A DNA stretch of 64,000 nt from Paguma larvata (lineage: Eukaryota; Chordata; Mammalia; Carnivora; Viverridae), in the NCBI GenBank assembly GCA_030068075.1, contig CM057826.1, positions 65,941,312 to 66,005,311 on the forward strand, read 5' to 3'. Positions within the stretch are counted from its first letter, which is position 1. Each line of letters starts with the position of its first letter. The notes beneath the pieces were generated by a model. The model was given only the letters and a program-made list of their open reading frames with translations. It was not told where the DNA came from and ran no database searches. Below are positions 34,050 through 45,070 of this stretch, in pieces. Position numbers and translations under genes: made by a program.

Positions 34050-34775
34050 TAGGGTAACACTAGTTATTTTAACAAATATATCCCAAAATGTCAAAGGCCT
34101 AATACAGTAAAAGTTTATGTCTTATTCACCTACCAGTCCCATGAGAGTAACCAGGCAGGAACCAGGCTCTTTCCGTCTGATCACTGCCCATCTCCTAGGG
34201 TCTTACACTTATCTGCATCCGGTCAGCATAAGTGCATAGAGAAGGTACATCTACTTTTTAAAAATCTAGTCTAATTGCCTGACAAGACTCAAGCAATAGA
34301 GCTTCATTCAGTGTTGAGTCTAAACCAACTTCTGATGGTAGATGACAGGTGTCCCAGGAAAGAATGGCTGTGAGCTGGGCTGGAAATCATGTCAATTGTG
34401 ATACACATATTTTTTCCCAATTATTCTGGCTGTGGGGGGAAAATGTAAAAATGGAGAGTGTAGGAAGACCTTATAAAACGAAATACTCATAATGATTCTT
34501 TGGAGATGAAAAGAAAAAGGATTCTGCAAGGATAAACACTGAATGAATTGTTGTAACCTCTAGGAATTTGAAATGTGGGACTTGGGAAAGGGGGAATATC
34601 AATGATTATTTTCACCAGTTTCGTTTGAATTTTTCTAGGAATTTGTCATAATTTCTTAATTAAAAAATTAAAGATTTTTCAAAGCTAAAAAAATAAATAA
34701 AAATCTAGTCTAGAAGTGACCCACATGGCTTCCACTATTATAACATCAAGCAAGATTTGGAAGTTGCTAATTTAA
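34050..34775. repeat. Unnamed old repeat inserted in the ancient L1, itself split
   Basis: Sequence on both sides of the retrocopy (34050-34273 and 34713-34775) reads as one unit: '...TAAAAGTTTATGTCTTATTC ... CAGGAACCAGGCTCTTTCC' then 'GAAGTGACCCACATGGCTTCC'. This combination is familiar from old interspersed elements, but I cannot name the family. Confidence 0.5.
34274..34697 (+). pseudogene. Retrocopy of an unidentified polyadenylated RNA, 15-bp target-site duplication
   Basis: TAAAAATCTAGTCTA is repeated exactly at 34259-34273 and 34698-34712. The 424 bp between the copies ends in an A-rich tail (AAAAAAATAAATAA). This is the signature of L1-mediated insertion of an RNA copy. The body is neither SINE nor the young carnivore L1, and no open frame of note is present. 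It may be a 5'-truncated noncoding or 3'-UTR retrocopy, or the end of an L1 subfamily I do not recognise. Confidence 0.75.
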
Positions 34776-35110
34776 CTATTCTGCCATTGATGGGTCGTTT
34801 TTAGGTCTTGTTCTTACAGGTATGCTGCAATGAATGTCTTTTCACCTGCTTTTTTAAGTACATGGAAAGTCTTTCTCTAGGGTACAATGTGAGATACATC
34901 TCTACCTTTGAGTGATGGCTCAAAGAACATGCGTTTTTCTTATCTTAATGGAAACTGATAGATTGCTCTCCAGAAAAGACTATGCCGATGCATACTCAAC
35001 CAACAACAGATCATATCCCTACATGCCACTAATACTAGCTGTTATCATTTACATTTTACTAGTATAAATAAGTATGATATCTAATTGCTGTAAATTATAC
35101 TGAGGACCTT

Positions 35111-36534
35111 TTACTATGTGTGTCAGCTATTTACATGCATGCATCTAAGAACTGATTAGTTACAAATTTTGCCAATATTCTGTTTGGTCTTAGGTGAAAC
35201 ACAATGTTCAAATGGAACTCCTGCAGTAGGGTTTTGACTGGGGCCTAAGATGTGGGATGGATTCCATTTAAATTACAAAAGGAGCCTTGAGAAAACAAAA
35301 GCAGGGCTTTCAAAGTAGGCAGGTGAGAACCAGTTTGGGGCTATTGAGATGAACATCTACCTCCAATCCATAGGAGAAACTGGAGAGACTAGGAGTGGAG
35401 AAAACAGATAATTTTGAAGAGAGGTAGGAGAGATGTAAGAGAGAGAGAGAGACATATTTCTCTTGCTCGATTGTGAAAAGGTCTTCCAAGATGTCCTGCT
35501 CTAACCTGAAACTGAATACGTGTGTTCTCGGGCTTAGGGATACGGGGGCTTGATGTCTCAATCTAAAGGGAGAAATCTAAAGGGAGGTTACTGTAGGTAG
35601 CCTGTCACTCAGCAGGCTGATGACAAGGAGGCCCCACCCCAAGACTTTCATAAACAAAATTCTCTAGACCAGAAGTGGTCCATGCACAGAGAATGGCAGG
35701 CTTGAGGTGGTCTTAAATCCTGCTTCAAAAGCCACTTGCAGAGGTAAAGAGACCTCGGTTTTGAAAAGCTGAAAGTGCATTACTACATGCCTTGTGGCTG
35801 AGAAAGGAATAAGAATTAACTTGCCTGAAGAATTCGTTTACTGATACCAAGGTGAAATGCGAGGAGAGCATCTCTCAGTGATAGAGTGGGAGAGATCTCC
35901 GGAAACCCCACACATAGCAATGTCAGTCAGCTGAAATCTATATACATACCTCCTATCTCCCATCCTTACCCTCATGTAAACGCTTACAAGGAGCCACAAG
36001 CATCCTAGTAAGTATAAGAAGAGGAAAGCACAGGTTTAGAATATTGGAGTTTGAGAGAAGGACTGTTCACACATGAATTTCTATGTGTCTTTATGCCTTC
36101 CACATCACCTATCCAGGTTGAAAACCTCAAGGATACTAGCAAGGATACCAACAGTGAAAAAGCAGGGGGCTCTCAAATTTGCCAGATCAAGTTTTGGCAC
36201 TAAATTTGTACTGCACTTTGCAGTGTGCTAGATTTCGCTAAGATCAAGTGGTACTAAGGAAAGGAGACACACATGTCGGTTCCCACCAGTGATGAGGGCT
36301 ATGAGAAGAACAAAGACCCCCTGGCACCTGGCAGGGAGGGACAGGGTCACATGCTGTGCTGTCTCAGCAGGGAGGCCCTTTTTGCTCAATCTCCTTCTAG
36401 GTCCTGAGGGGGGAAAAGGAAAAAGAATTTATCCTGAACAACCTAAGAGATATGAATTTCCAAGAACGTATAGTGTTGATTATCTGAATTCAATGGACAC
36501 AAAGTATTTGCCTACATTATATATCTTCCAGCTT
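35111..36534. other. Unassigned sequence
   Basis: No repeat or exon recognised. A short GA run lies at about 35440-35452. Frames at 35310-35561 and 36289-36567 carry no recognisable domain. Confidence 0.4.
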
Positions 36535-36639
36535 TATTTAGTGTCTTTAAATGAGTTAATATGTTAAACTGTTTAGAAATGTGTCCAGCAGATAGCAAAT
36601 GCTCAATAAATGATGTTATTATTATTATTATTGAAAATT
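36535..36639 (+). repeat. MIR 3' end with ATT tail
   Basis: AAATGAGTTAATATGTTAAAC, then GTCCAGCAGATAGCAAATGCTC and AATAAATGATGTTATTATTATT match the MIR 3' end. A SINE inserted 11 bp downstream. Confidence 0.85.
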
Positions 36640-36650
36640 ATCAGATTCTG

Positions 36651-36810
36651 GGGCACCTAGGTGGCTCAGTCAGTTAAGCATCTGACTTCAGCTCAGGTAA
36701 TGATCTCATGATTTGTGAATTCGAGCACCACATCGGGCTTTTTGCTTTCAGCATGAAGCCTTCTTCAGATCCTGTCTCCCTCTCTCTCTGCTCCTTCCCT
36801 ATGCATGACT

Positions 36811-36858
<48 letters not shown>

Positions 36859-36889
36859 CATGCTCAAAAATAAACAAACATTAAAAATA
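36651..36889 (+). mobile_element. CAN-SINE with expanded (CT)n block
   Basis: The head GGGGCACCTAGGTGGCTCAG and an ordinary body are followed by an uninterrupted TC run at 36815-36855 and the A-tail. The duplication ATCAGATTCTG (11 bp) is at 36640-36650 and 36890-36900. Confidence 0.93.
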
Positions 36890-36993
36890 ATCAGATTCTG
36901 TATAAGCAAGAACTATCTGGTAGATGATTTTGCTCACTGCTTACATGGTCACTGAGAGGTGATATTGAGATTGTTGTAGTATCCTAAGTAAAA

Positions 36994-36995
<2 letters not shown>

Positions 36996-37041
<46 letters not shown>

Positions 37042-37044
37042 ATG
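36996..37044. repeat. (GT)n microsatellite
   Basis: About 40 bp of uninterrupted GT followed by ATGTGCATGTG. Likely length-polymorphic. Confidence 0.95.
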
Positions 37045-38394
37045 TGAATACAAAATTTCAAATGATTAATGAAATAAACCAGATGAGACACAGTACCAAA
37101 GCAGAACCTCTAATTCTGCAAGGCAGAGAGTGTCATACTATGGTGAGACCTAGGTTTTGATATTAACATTATCTCTCAAAGCCACCTATTTTTCCCTAGT
37201 AATTGTGTGTCTAAAATAGCCATGAAAGAGTGGCTATAAGTAAAGCAAGCTGGAAAGAGCTTTACTATGGCTAATGAGTAGCCAGGGCATAATAACCTCG
37301 GGGAGGGAGAAGTGAGCCAAGACAAGAAGACTGTAGGGGTGCCAAACAGACCTGAGTGCAGGTCACTGACAGTCTCCAGCTAGTCATGAGTTTTCAGCAA
37401 CTGACAGCAGTAAAACCCAACTCTATTTCAAGTCATCCTTGCACAGGGAGAAGGATCTGGACAGAGAGGCCTCTAATGGCTGCCTATTCCCATGGGGCAA
37501 TGTGGAGCAGATGGGAATGTGAGGAACAAAAAGCCTGCTAGATGTGCCCTCAAGGATTTGTCATGTGGATTCGCTCTTCCACTTTGCTTCCCAAAACTGG
37601 TAAGAAAAATCTATTGGAATTCTTAAGGCTTCCTGCTAATTGAGTTCAGTTTATCTAATGAGGGGAAATAGGACTGATGTACCGAGGATTACCATTTTAG
37701 AGCAAATACTAATAATCAGCACAGTCACCTCTTGACAGTTCAGAAATATCCTAAGATGCCAGAAACTCAAGTTCTCAGCAACAGGACTTCCTAGAAAACT
37801 CATGTACAGGAAACTAAAGATCTCCCACCTGTGTCGAGGAGGTGAGTATCATGGGAAGGGACCTCACTCACAGGCACACAGTAGGTACTTCCTTAGCATC
37901 CATGTGCCATATGTACCACCGGGCCCGTGAAGACTGTATTTTCTTAGCATTTTATATTTGTCAGCATAAACTTGCTATCAGGTAATTAATAGGTAGAAGT
38001 TAATTTCTCACAGTTTGCAGATGGAGAAATGTGAGTATTCTTACTCAGTGAACATGCAGACCACCAGAAGAGATTCTGTGTCTTCCAATCTATCAGCTCA
38101 ATGTGTAGGAAGAACACTCTTGATTGACTAGAATAGATTTCTGCCCTGTTAGAGGCCCAGCAAAAGCAAGACTGAGGGATAAAAGGTGTGGACAATGGAG
38201 GAAATAGTCCATGGACACCTTTCATACAGACTAGAGGTGGTCAGACACGGTAAGGCACAGCCTATGTGTCCTTTCAAAAACCTCACCTTCATCATATTGG
38301 GTTATCGATACAGACAACAAAATGATCATGATAGTGCTATCTTGTTACTGACGGCATAATAACCAGTAATTTTTTTGAGTATGAGACAAATATA
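37045..38394. other. Unassigned sequence
   Basis: No repeat or exon recognised. Short frames at 37356-37541 and 37986-38225 have no recognisable domain. Confidence 0.4.
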
Positions 38395-38490
38395 CTTTCA
38401 AAGAAAGACAGAGGGAAGAAAGGAAAGAAGGGAAGAAGAAAGGAAGAGAAAAACAGATGGCGGGGGTGGGGGTGGTGGTGGAGGGGAGAA
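38395..38490. repeat. Purine-rich low-complexity tract
   Basis: GAAAGACAGAGGGAAGAAAGG and related GGAA/GAAA units pass into GGGGGTGGGGGTGGTGGTGG. This strand asymmetry could favour triplex or quadruplex structure. Confidence 0.85.
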
Positions 38491-38504
38491 GAATTATATT
38501 GTCT

Positions 38505-38590
38505 GTGAGGTTACCTAGTGCTACTCTCTCATTTTGCAAGTAATGTAACTGAGACCCAGAGAAGCTGACCAGAGAAAGCAAAGCAGTGTC
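38505..38590 (-). repeat. MIR fragment
   Basis: CTCTCATTTTGCAAGTAATG followed by TAACTGAGACCCAGAGAAGC is the reverse complement of the MIR core. Confidence 0.7.
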
Positions 38591-38777
38591 CCACATCACT
38601 GTTGTGTGGACTGGAGCAGTGCTTTCTAAAAACAAAAGCTAGGGGAGGGATGGAAGGATGGATATATACATTAAAGAATAGTGTTATGTGGATAACGAGA
38701 GAGTCTAGGTTATTTTATGTAAGATGTTGGAAAAAGTTATATTCAAAAATAAATGAATTGGTATCTCTAAACCATAC

Positions 38778-39169
38778 TGCTATGAACTGAATGTTTGTGT
38801 CCTCCCGCCCCAAATTCATATATTGAAGCCCTAACCCCCAATGTGATGATATGTGGAGATGGATCCTGTGGGAAGTACTAAGAGTTAGATGAGCTCATGA
38901 GGACATGCCCTAGTCTGATGAGATTAGTACCCTGGTAAGAGACACCAGAAGTTTGAGCTCACGCTCTCTCGCTCTCTCTCTCTGCTGCCATGCTGAGGAC
39001 ACAGCAAAGGGAAGCAACCATCTGCAAGCCAAGAAGAAAGCCTTCACCAGAACGTAACTGCTGGCACCCTCGTGTTGAACTTCCAGCTTCCAGAATTGTA
39101 AGAAAATAAATTTCTGTTGTTTCAGCCCCACATGTATGGCATTTTGTTACGGTAGCTCAGGCTAAGACA
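38778..39169 (+). mobile_element. Solitary MaLR-type LTR
   Basis: It starts TGCTATGAACTGAATGTTTG, then has ATTGAAGCCCTAACCCCC, a CT-rich spot, GCCAAGAAGAAAGCCTTCACC and the polyadenylation region AGAAAATAAATTTCTGTTG, ending in CTAAGACA. Near-identical 5-bp flanks (CATAC at 38773-38777, CATAT at 39170-39174) suggest a decayed target duplication. Same LTR type as 29753-30153. No internal region. Confidence 0.88.
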
Positions 39170-39511
39170 CATATAGATGTGGAATTCAATCTGAGGAAAA
39201 CAGTTTTTATTTCTGCATTTCTCATCTGGAATACCCTTTCTCATACCCACCCTCCGCTCTACCACATGCCCAGACACACACTCCTGCTATCCACATTCTT
39301 TGTGGTCCTGTTCCCCATTTCATTGCCTTCTAAAACTTCCTAGATAATATCCCAATCCAAATGAATCTACCATGTCTCAGTCTACCCAAACCCCAATGTA
39401 TGTAGACTGTTGCCTTATGTTAGATCTGTGAGCATTTCACAAGCATGTCTTACTATAACCCTCTGTAAGTTCTCAGCTGCCAGAGGCAAAGATCTAGGTC
39501 CCGGACATCTT
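39170..39511. other. Unassigned sequence
   Basis: No repeat or exon recognised. Confidence 0.4.
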
Positions 39512-39711
39512 TTTTTTTAAGTTTCTTTATTTTGTGAGAGAGAGAGAGCACAAATGGGGGAGGAACAGAAAGAGAAGGAGAGAGAGGGAATCCCAAGCAG
39601 GCCCCACACCATCAGTTGTGATGTGGGGCCCAAACTCACAAACCGTGAGATCATGATCTGAGCTGAAATCAAGAATCGGATGCTTAATCAACTGAGCCAC
39701 CTAGGCACCCC
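39512..39711 (-). mobile_element. CAN-SINE
   Basis: In reverse, with the right edge CAACTGAGCCACCTAGGCACC and the usual GA-rich block (GAGAGAGAGAGAGCACAAATG). The sequence GACATCTTTT (39504-39513) recurs as GCCATCTTTT at 39726-39735, a possible duplication if about 14 extra bases were added at the 5' edge. Confidence 0.9.
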
Positions 39712-42331
39712 CGCTTTTTCCCCCAGCCATCTTTTATGCCTTGTCTAGCATCATATCTGACTTCAAGCAACTTCTCAAGAAGTATTTGCTAAAATAAATG
39801 ACACTGACTATTGAGCGCCTACTCAGACCCTAGATGGGTCTCTTTCCAGTCACAAAAGACTGGCAGGTCACACCAGGGTTAGTATGCAGCCTTTCTTCCT
39901 CTCATTTTAAGAAACGGCCTGCAGATTCTACCAGCCTTCCGAGAATCAAGAAATCGATGACGACAAATGGTGTTGTCAAAGGGCCAGATCACAGGGGAGC
40001 ATACACTTTGGAAACACCAATGGATGGTCCACTTATGCAGGGCCCACAGAGCTTATCAAGGCGGCCGCTGCCAGACCTCCCACATGGAGTCAGGTCAGGC
40101 TCGGGCAGAGGGCAGCTAGCTGATTTCTGTCCTCACTCCTAGAGTGATATCTGTGTCTGTCAATAAGGAGAGGAAGGGTGAATTATCTCAGTGCTAGGCT
40201 GCAAGGCATAGAGACGAACAAATAGCCACTTGTACTCTTGTGAGATAAGGGCGGAAGAGGAATGGTAAAGCAAGAATAAAGACTGGCAAGCCAGGGATGT
40301 ACAAATGAGCTGTGCTCCAACTGTGCAGAGAAGGAAGATGGAGAATAACTCATTGCATGTGGAATGCATCATTCATTTTAATCCCTGGAGGCAGGTAGAA
40401 CTCTCCAGTATTAAAATTCAAGGTGGACATAACATCACAAGGCATGCTGTATATACTTTCAACGTGCTGGCTAGAGATTAGAACCTGGACCTGAATTATA
40501 ACCCCAGACATACTGTAATCAGTGCTTGTAGCAAGGTGCTGTGTGATCCATGATAAATCCTTTTCCCGCAGGACCCTGCGGCTTTGCCTCCTTACCTTAC
40601 CTCCTCCTCCAAGGTCCCCACCACACCCTCACTCTGCCTTCTGCTCCTGTGAACCCCAGACTTTCCAGAACAGCCAACTCAGTTAATGCAGCAAAACAGA
40701 TGAAAGTCTTGGGGAGGATGATGGGAACGGTGGGGTAGAAAGACTGAATGGGAAGGAGAGAGAAAGAAGAGAAACAAGCAAAGTTAATTTAAGGCCCAAG
40801 AAGGCTTCTTTGACATTCTCATTCCGCATTATCTTTCGCCTGGCAGCTGCAGCTGTTCACCCACTTTCATCCCTGACATAAACAGTCCATATCTACAATT
40901 ACAAGCTCCCGGGGAGTAAGCATTAGTATGCCGTGTACAGTCTGGGAAAAGGTGCGATGTTGGGCTTCTTTCTGCTTTAGAAGTCCCTAGCAGACATGCC
41001 CGGGAACAAAGGGAAAAGAGATACAGAAAACCCGAACGTCTTTTGGATGCCAGAGCCCAAGTCTGAAGTATAAGGTCAGATGGTTGTGTCAGAATCAAAG
41101 GAGCTGAAGAGACGATGAGATGAAATGCAGTTGGTGGCTGACGCTGATCTCTTAAAATCTGTCTTAAAGAATTAACTACCCATGAAGACCTTTGGGCTAA
41201 TTTTAGGGGTAAGTAAAATGATGGTAATGGGAAAGGGCGCCTCAGCCCAAAGTCAAGCATAGGAGGAGACAAAAAGGGAAAACAGAAGAGGCAGGCCGTT
41301 GAATATTCTCTCCCCTTTACTCTCATGTCATCTATCAGTTGATATTCTGCTGTCACTTCCTTGCCTAGTTACGGCAGCACGCCAAGAGCCCACAACAGCA
41401 TTGCAACCAAACAGAACAATTCAACATAGCCCACCAAGGTACTACATCAGGTCCTCATAGAATCAAGCGCTCTAAACACCTCAGTTTTATGCAGTAATTA
41501 AGTCTTACAGGACTATAGCAAACTTTTAAAGTCGCCCAGTTAGAAAATTACATAAAAGAAAATAAGAAATATATCAGAACGTATATGTCCAATAATAGGG
41601 GGGCTGGCTCAATCAATTGTAAAATAAACATTTGCTAGACTACTACGCAACCAGGAATTTTGCTTTTTGAGCTAGTGTTATATATCCGCAAAACACAAGC
41701 CTCATAAGAAAGCTATGACAGCATGGGAGTCTCTGAAGTTGTTTTTTGGTAGTAGGTAGAAGCATTCCCGGCTACCATTGGTAAGGAGTCAGTCTTGGGT
41801 CTATATTGCATGCATGCACGCCTGTACACACACACAGACATTGGCCACTTCAAACAAGGAACCCTAATTCCTCGCTGAAGACTAGAGTCCTGGCTCTGAT
41901 AAAATTTTGGAGATTTAGTAGATAGCAATAGTTTACTTTTGCATTATCTCTTTTCCCTCCCACTTTACTAACTGAAACATAATTTGCTCTACTGCAGTAC
42001 ACTGTCCTGTTAAAAAATAATAGTTTTTTAAAAAGCTTTTCCCATCTTCTTGGCAAATAAATTGACTCAGAACAATGAGATCTTAGCAGAAGATCCCGGG
42101 TAAGACTTCTGGGAAAGCTATGTAAAAAGAAGCAGTCGCTGTGTACCTTTTGTCCAACTGTGATGAAGCAGAGTCATCATCATCTTGTGACCAAAGGCAG
42201 CAAGTATAAGGTCAAAATCCACATGCTAAGGGAGACCAAGCAGGAAGACAGGGAGCACCTGCTTCCCCGGTGGCAGTGTGAGCTACAGTACCTGCTCTGT
42301 GCCATCTGTCTCCTGACTTCTTGTCAACACA
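39712..42331. other. Unassigned sequence, no gene supported
   Basis: About 2.6 kb free of recognised repeats. It holds two of the longer unassigned frames: 40829-41356 minus (175 codons) and 39834-40142 plus (102 codons). Neither shows a domain, signal peptide or repeat that I recognise. GC content is somewhat higher around 40000-41000. Confidence 0.4.
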
Positions 42332-42368
42332 AAAAAAAAAAAAAAAAAAAGGAGAGAGAGAGAAAGAT
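42332..42368. repeat. Poly(A) followed by a GA-rich run
   Basis: About 19 A, then GGAGAGAGAGAGAAAGATAG. It may be the tail of a decayed insertion, but no body could be named. Confidence 0.8.
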
Positions 42369-42533
42369 AGAGAATAAAATGTTCTTTGGGTTTTCTTTGA
42401 TTTTGTATATCCAAATCTATCTATAATTTTTAGAGGAGCTAACCATTAAAAACTGGAAGAGGTCAAGTCCTCCTGACCCTTTCCCCCAATGCTCAAGAGA
42501 AGCCAAGTGAAAGTTGGCTGGTTGGTCAGCATA
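42369..42533. other. Short unassigned interval
   Basis: Nothing recognised. Confidence 0.3.
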
Positions 42534-43154
42534 CTCAGTTGAACATTATCTCCACCCCCAAAATTTGTGTCTACCCAGAGCGCGTGAATGTAATCTTATT
42601 TGGAAACAGGATTTTTATACATAAAATCAAGGTAAGGTGAAGTAATACTAGATCAGGGTGAATGTTAAATCTGACTTGGCTGGTATCTTTTTTTTTTTTT
42701 TAATTTTTTTTTAATATTTATTTATTTTTGAGACAGAGAGAGGCAGAGCATGAGTGGGGGAGGGGCAGAGAGAGAGGGAGACACAGAATGTGAAGCAGGC
42801 TCCAGGCTCTGAGCTGTTAGCACAGAGCCTGACGCGGGGCTCGAACTCACAGACCGCGAGATCATGACCTGAGCTGAAGTCGGACGCTCAACCGACTGAG
42901 CCACGCAGGCACCCCTGACTTGGCTGGTATCTTAATAAGAAGAGGGAATTTTGGACACAGAGACACACAGAGGTAATGGCATGTGAAGACAGAGGCAGAG
43001 ATTGGAATAATATACCTAGAATCCAAGGAATGCCTAAGATTGCCAGCAACCACCAGAAGCTAGTAGAGAGGCATAGAACAGATTCTCCCCCAGCAGTGTT
43101 GTTTGAAACCACCAAGTCTGTGGTACTTAATTATGACAGCCCTATGAAACTAAT
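42534..43154 (+). mobile_element. MLT1-type solitary LTR (ERVL-MaLR), split by a SINE
   Basis: GAACATTATCTCCACCCCCAA, TAATCTTATTTGGAAACAGG, then after the SINE GGGAATTTTGGACACAGAGAC, AGATTGCCAGCAACCACCAG, ACAGATTCTCCCCCAGCAG and ATTATGACAGCCCTATGAAAC follow the MLT1 LTR from end to end. LTR parts: 42534-42689 and 42934-43154. No internal region is attached. Confidence 0.88.
42690..42914 (-). mobile_element. CAN-SINE inside the MLT1 LTR, perfect 19-bp target-site duplication
   Basis: CTGACTTGGCTGGTATCTT is present at 42671-42689 and 42915-42933 without mismatch, the longest duplication in the window. CpGs are retained (GACGCGGGGCTCGAAC, ACCGCGAGATC, GTCGGACGC), so this is among the younger SINEs. 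Confidence 0.97.
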
Positions 43155-43199
43155 ATAACTGGTTTGTCACCTATAGGCTTGCAAATCTGTGTTGTTGTT

Positions 43200-43403
43200 T
43201 TTTAATGTTTATTTATTTTTGAGATAGAGATATAGAGAGCAAGCAAGGGAGGGGCAAAGAGAGGGAGACAGAGAATCCCGAGTAGGCTGTGTGCTGTCAG
43301 TGCAGAGCCCAACACAGGGCTTGAACTCACAAACTATGAGATCATGACCTGAGCTGAAATCAAGAGTTGGACGCTTAACCAACTGATACACCCAGGTGTC
43401 CCA
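43200..43403 (-). mobile_element. CAN-SINE
   Basis: Reverse orientation, right edge AACTGATACACCCAGGTGTCC, T-rich left edge. More diverged than the neighbour at 42690; no target-site duplication identified. Confidence 0.9.
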
Positions 43404-43759
43404 AAGATGGGTTTTTATAGGCCATGTTTCTAGAATGAGAAACTGAAGAATATTAATAAAATTGAATTCTCATCCTGGGCCCTATGAGATAGGTCAGAGT
43501 TCAAGACTCCGTAGAAAAATTTCGGTGTTTATGGGCCTCTCTTTTATGGAGGTAACCAAGAAAGGGAAAGAGCCCCAGTTTGGCATTTAAAAGCAGAGGC
43601 ACTGGGCCAGTTGAAACCAATCATGTGAGACAGCTCAGAATGTTCAGTGAGAAGTCAAACATAGGAATTACATAATAAGAATCATCTAAGTGACCAAACT
43701 ATAGTACCTTGCTTGTTGGGTATCAAAATTACATGTCCAAATATAGATTTTAAAATATA
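43404..43759. other. Unassigned sequence
   Basis: No repeat or exon recognised. Confidence 0.35.
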
Positions 43760-43960
43760 CCAATATTTAAATGATCAATGATCCAGAATTTAATAAATAA
43801 ATATAGAAAACACAATCAGTGGAATATTATAACAACTTACACAGAAAACTGTTGGAACAAAATGCTATGTGAAAAACCAAGCTGATTAGAAAAAAAGCAT
43901 TTATGTTTCCACTTGTTGTAAAGAAAAATATTAGATGATAGAGAAAGTGGAAAATAAACT
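43760..43960 (+). repeat. Probable ancient L1M5/HAL1 3' fragment
   Basis: CAGTGGAATATTATAACAAC, GCTATGTGAAAAACCAAGCTG and the AT-rich continuation resemble the decayed region between L1 ORF2 and its 3' UTR. Weak match. Confidence 0.45.
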
Positions 43961-44608
43961 GATCAAAAATAAAGTACCAATAGATCTCCTATCACGGAGA
44001 AGTTTAAAATTAAAATAATTTAGCTAAAACCAACTATGAGACTTTGCTCTAGATCCAAAATTGAGCACACAATAACCTAAAACTTAGCAGAGCAATAATA
44101 AGACACCATAGTTTCTAAAGAACAGGGCTGGTAAGAAGGGAAATACTCCTTCTTCGGTATAGGTTTAGATAATGTCAACTCTCAAACATTAATGTTTATC
44201 TCCAGATGCACTTATTAAATTAAGGCCTCCAATCTAAGAAGCAGTAGGCTGGTAGTTCTCCCTGGTGGAGCAGGGGACTGGCCTAGAAGAGGAGAAATCC
44301 CATTCATCTACTACTATTGCTACAGTCTCCTATGAGGCTTGTGAATCTACATGTTAGTGAACATTAATGCTCACATGCCTGAAATTCTAGACTGCTGGAC
44401 TCAGGAAAGAACCAACAAGTGAGAGTTTGATTTTCCGAAGGTAGGCAGTGGGCCTGATGGCCTGACACAACTAAAATGGAGCTGATTAAGGTCACAAGAA
44501 CCTTTGTGAACTCAAGAGCATTGTCCAAATTACTTGAGGTTGCTAGTTCAAATAAGTGAGAAGAGAGAAATCTAACTTGTAGCAGAAAGTGTCCTATTAA
44601 AGAGATGT
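43961..44608. other. Unassigned sequence
   Basis: No repeat or exon recognised. Confidence 0.35.
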
Positions 44609-44813
44609 TGGTGTGCCTGAGTGGCTCAGTGGTTAAGCGTCCAATTCTTGATTTTGGCTCAGGTCATGATCTCACGGTTCATGAGTTCAAGTCCCACATC
44701 AGTCTCTGGGCTGACAGAATGCAGTCTGCTTGGAATTCTTTATTTCCTTCTCTCTCTGCCCCTCCCCTGCTTTCTCTTTCAAAATAAATAAATAAACTTA
44801 TAAAAATAAAAAA
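44609..44813 (+). mobile_element. CAN-SINE with 11-bp target-site duplication
   Basis: The head TGGTGTGCCTGAGTGGCTCAG is followed by a compact body and a tail of AAATAAATAAATAAAC type. TAAAGAGATGT flanks it at 44598-44608 and 44814-44824. Confidence 0.93.
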
Positions 44814-45034
44814 TAAAGAGATGTCAAAGGAGGAAAGCAGGTGAGTGATGGAGAGAGAGAGAGAAGAGGTATAAACAATTAGATTAAATAAAGTATTTTT
44901 ATACAGACAGAGGTTAGAGGAGAAGGCAACAGCCTAAGACTTGCTTGGATCACTTAGCCCTGCAGAAATTCTCTAGCTCTGGGCCATGTCCTCCTCTACC
45001 ACCTCCTGATAGGCATCAGGCCTTCCCCACACTT

Positions 45035-45070
45035 GGGGTGTGGGTGTGTGTGTGTATGTGTATGTATTTG
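45035..45070. repeat. (GT)n-rich microsatellite
   Basis: GGGGTGTGGGTGTGTGTGTG, then TATGTGTATGTATTTG. Imperfect. Confidence 0.8.

Larger units (their letters stand above)
33730..35110 (-). mobile_element. Ancient L1 (L1M5/HAL1-like), split by later insertions
   Basis: The left part (33730-34045; AGAACTTTTTCTATGTGTTTAA, CTTTTTTCACTTATGAATTTG) and right part (34780-35110; CTGCCATTGATGGGTCGTTT, GGTATGCTGCAATGAATGTC, GATTGCTCTCCAGAAAAGAC) are consecutive pieces of a minus-strand ancient L1 3' region. They are separated by another repeat that contains a retrocopy. Confidence 0.7.

Noticed and set aside
36996..37044. CRISPR-like or regulatory tandem array
   Set aside because: Simple GT dinucleotide microsatellite; no spaced repeats anywhere in the window fit a CRISPR array, and the DNA is animal nuclear sequence.
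40829..41356. 175-codon minus-strand frame as a possible gene
   Set aside because: No recognisable domain. A few frames of this length are expected by chance across six frames of 64 kb.
42160..42350. Processed pseudogene ending in the poly(A) at 42332
   Set aside because: The 88-codon frame has no recognisable product and I found no target-site duplication around the poly(A) tract.
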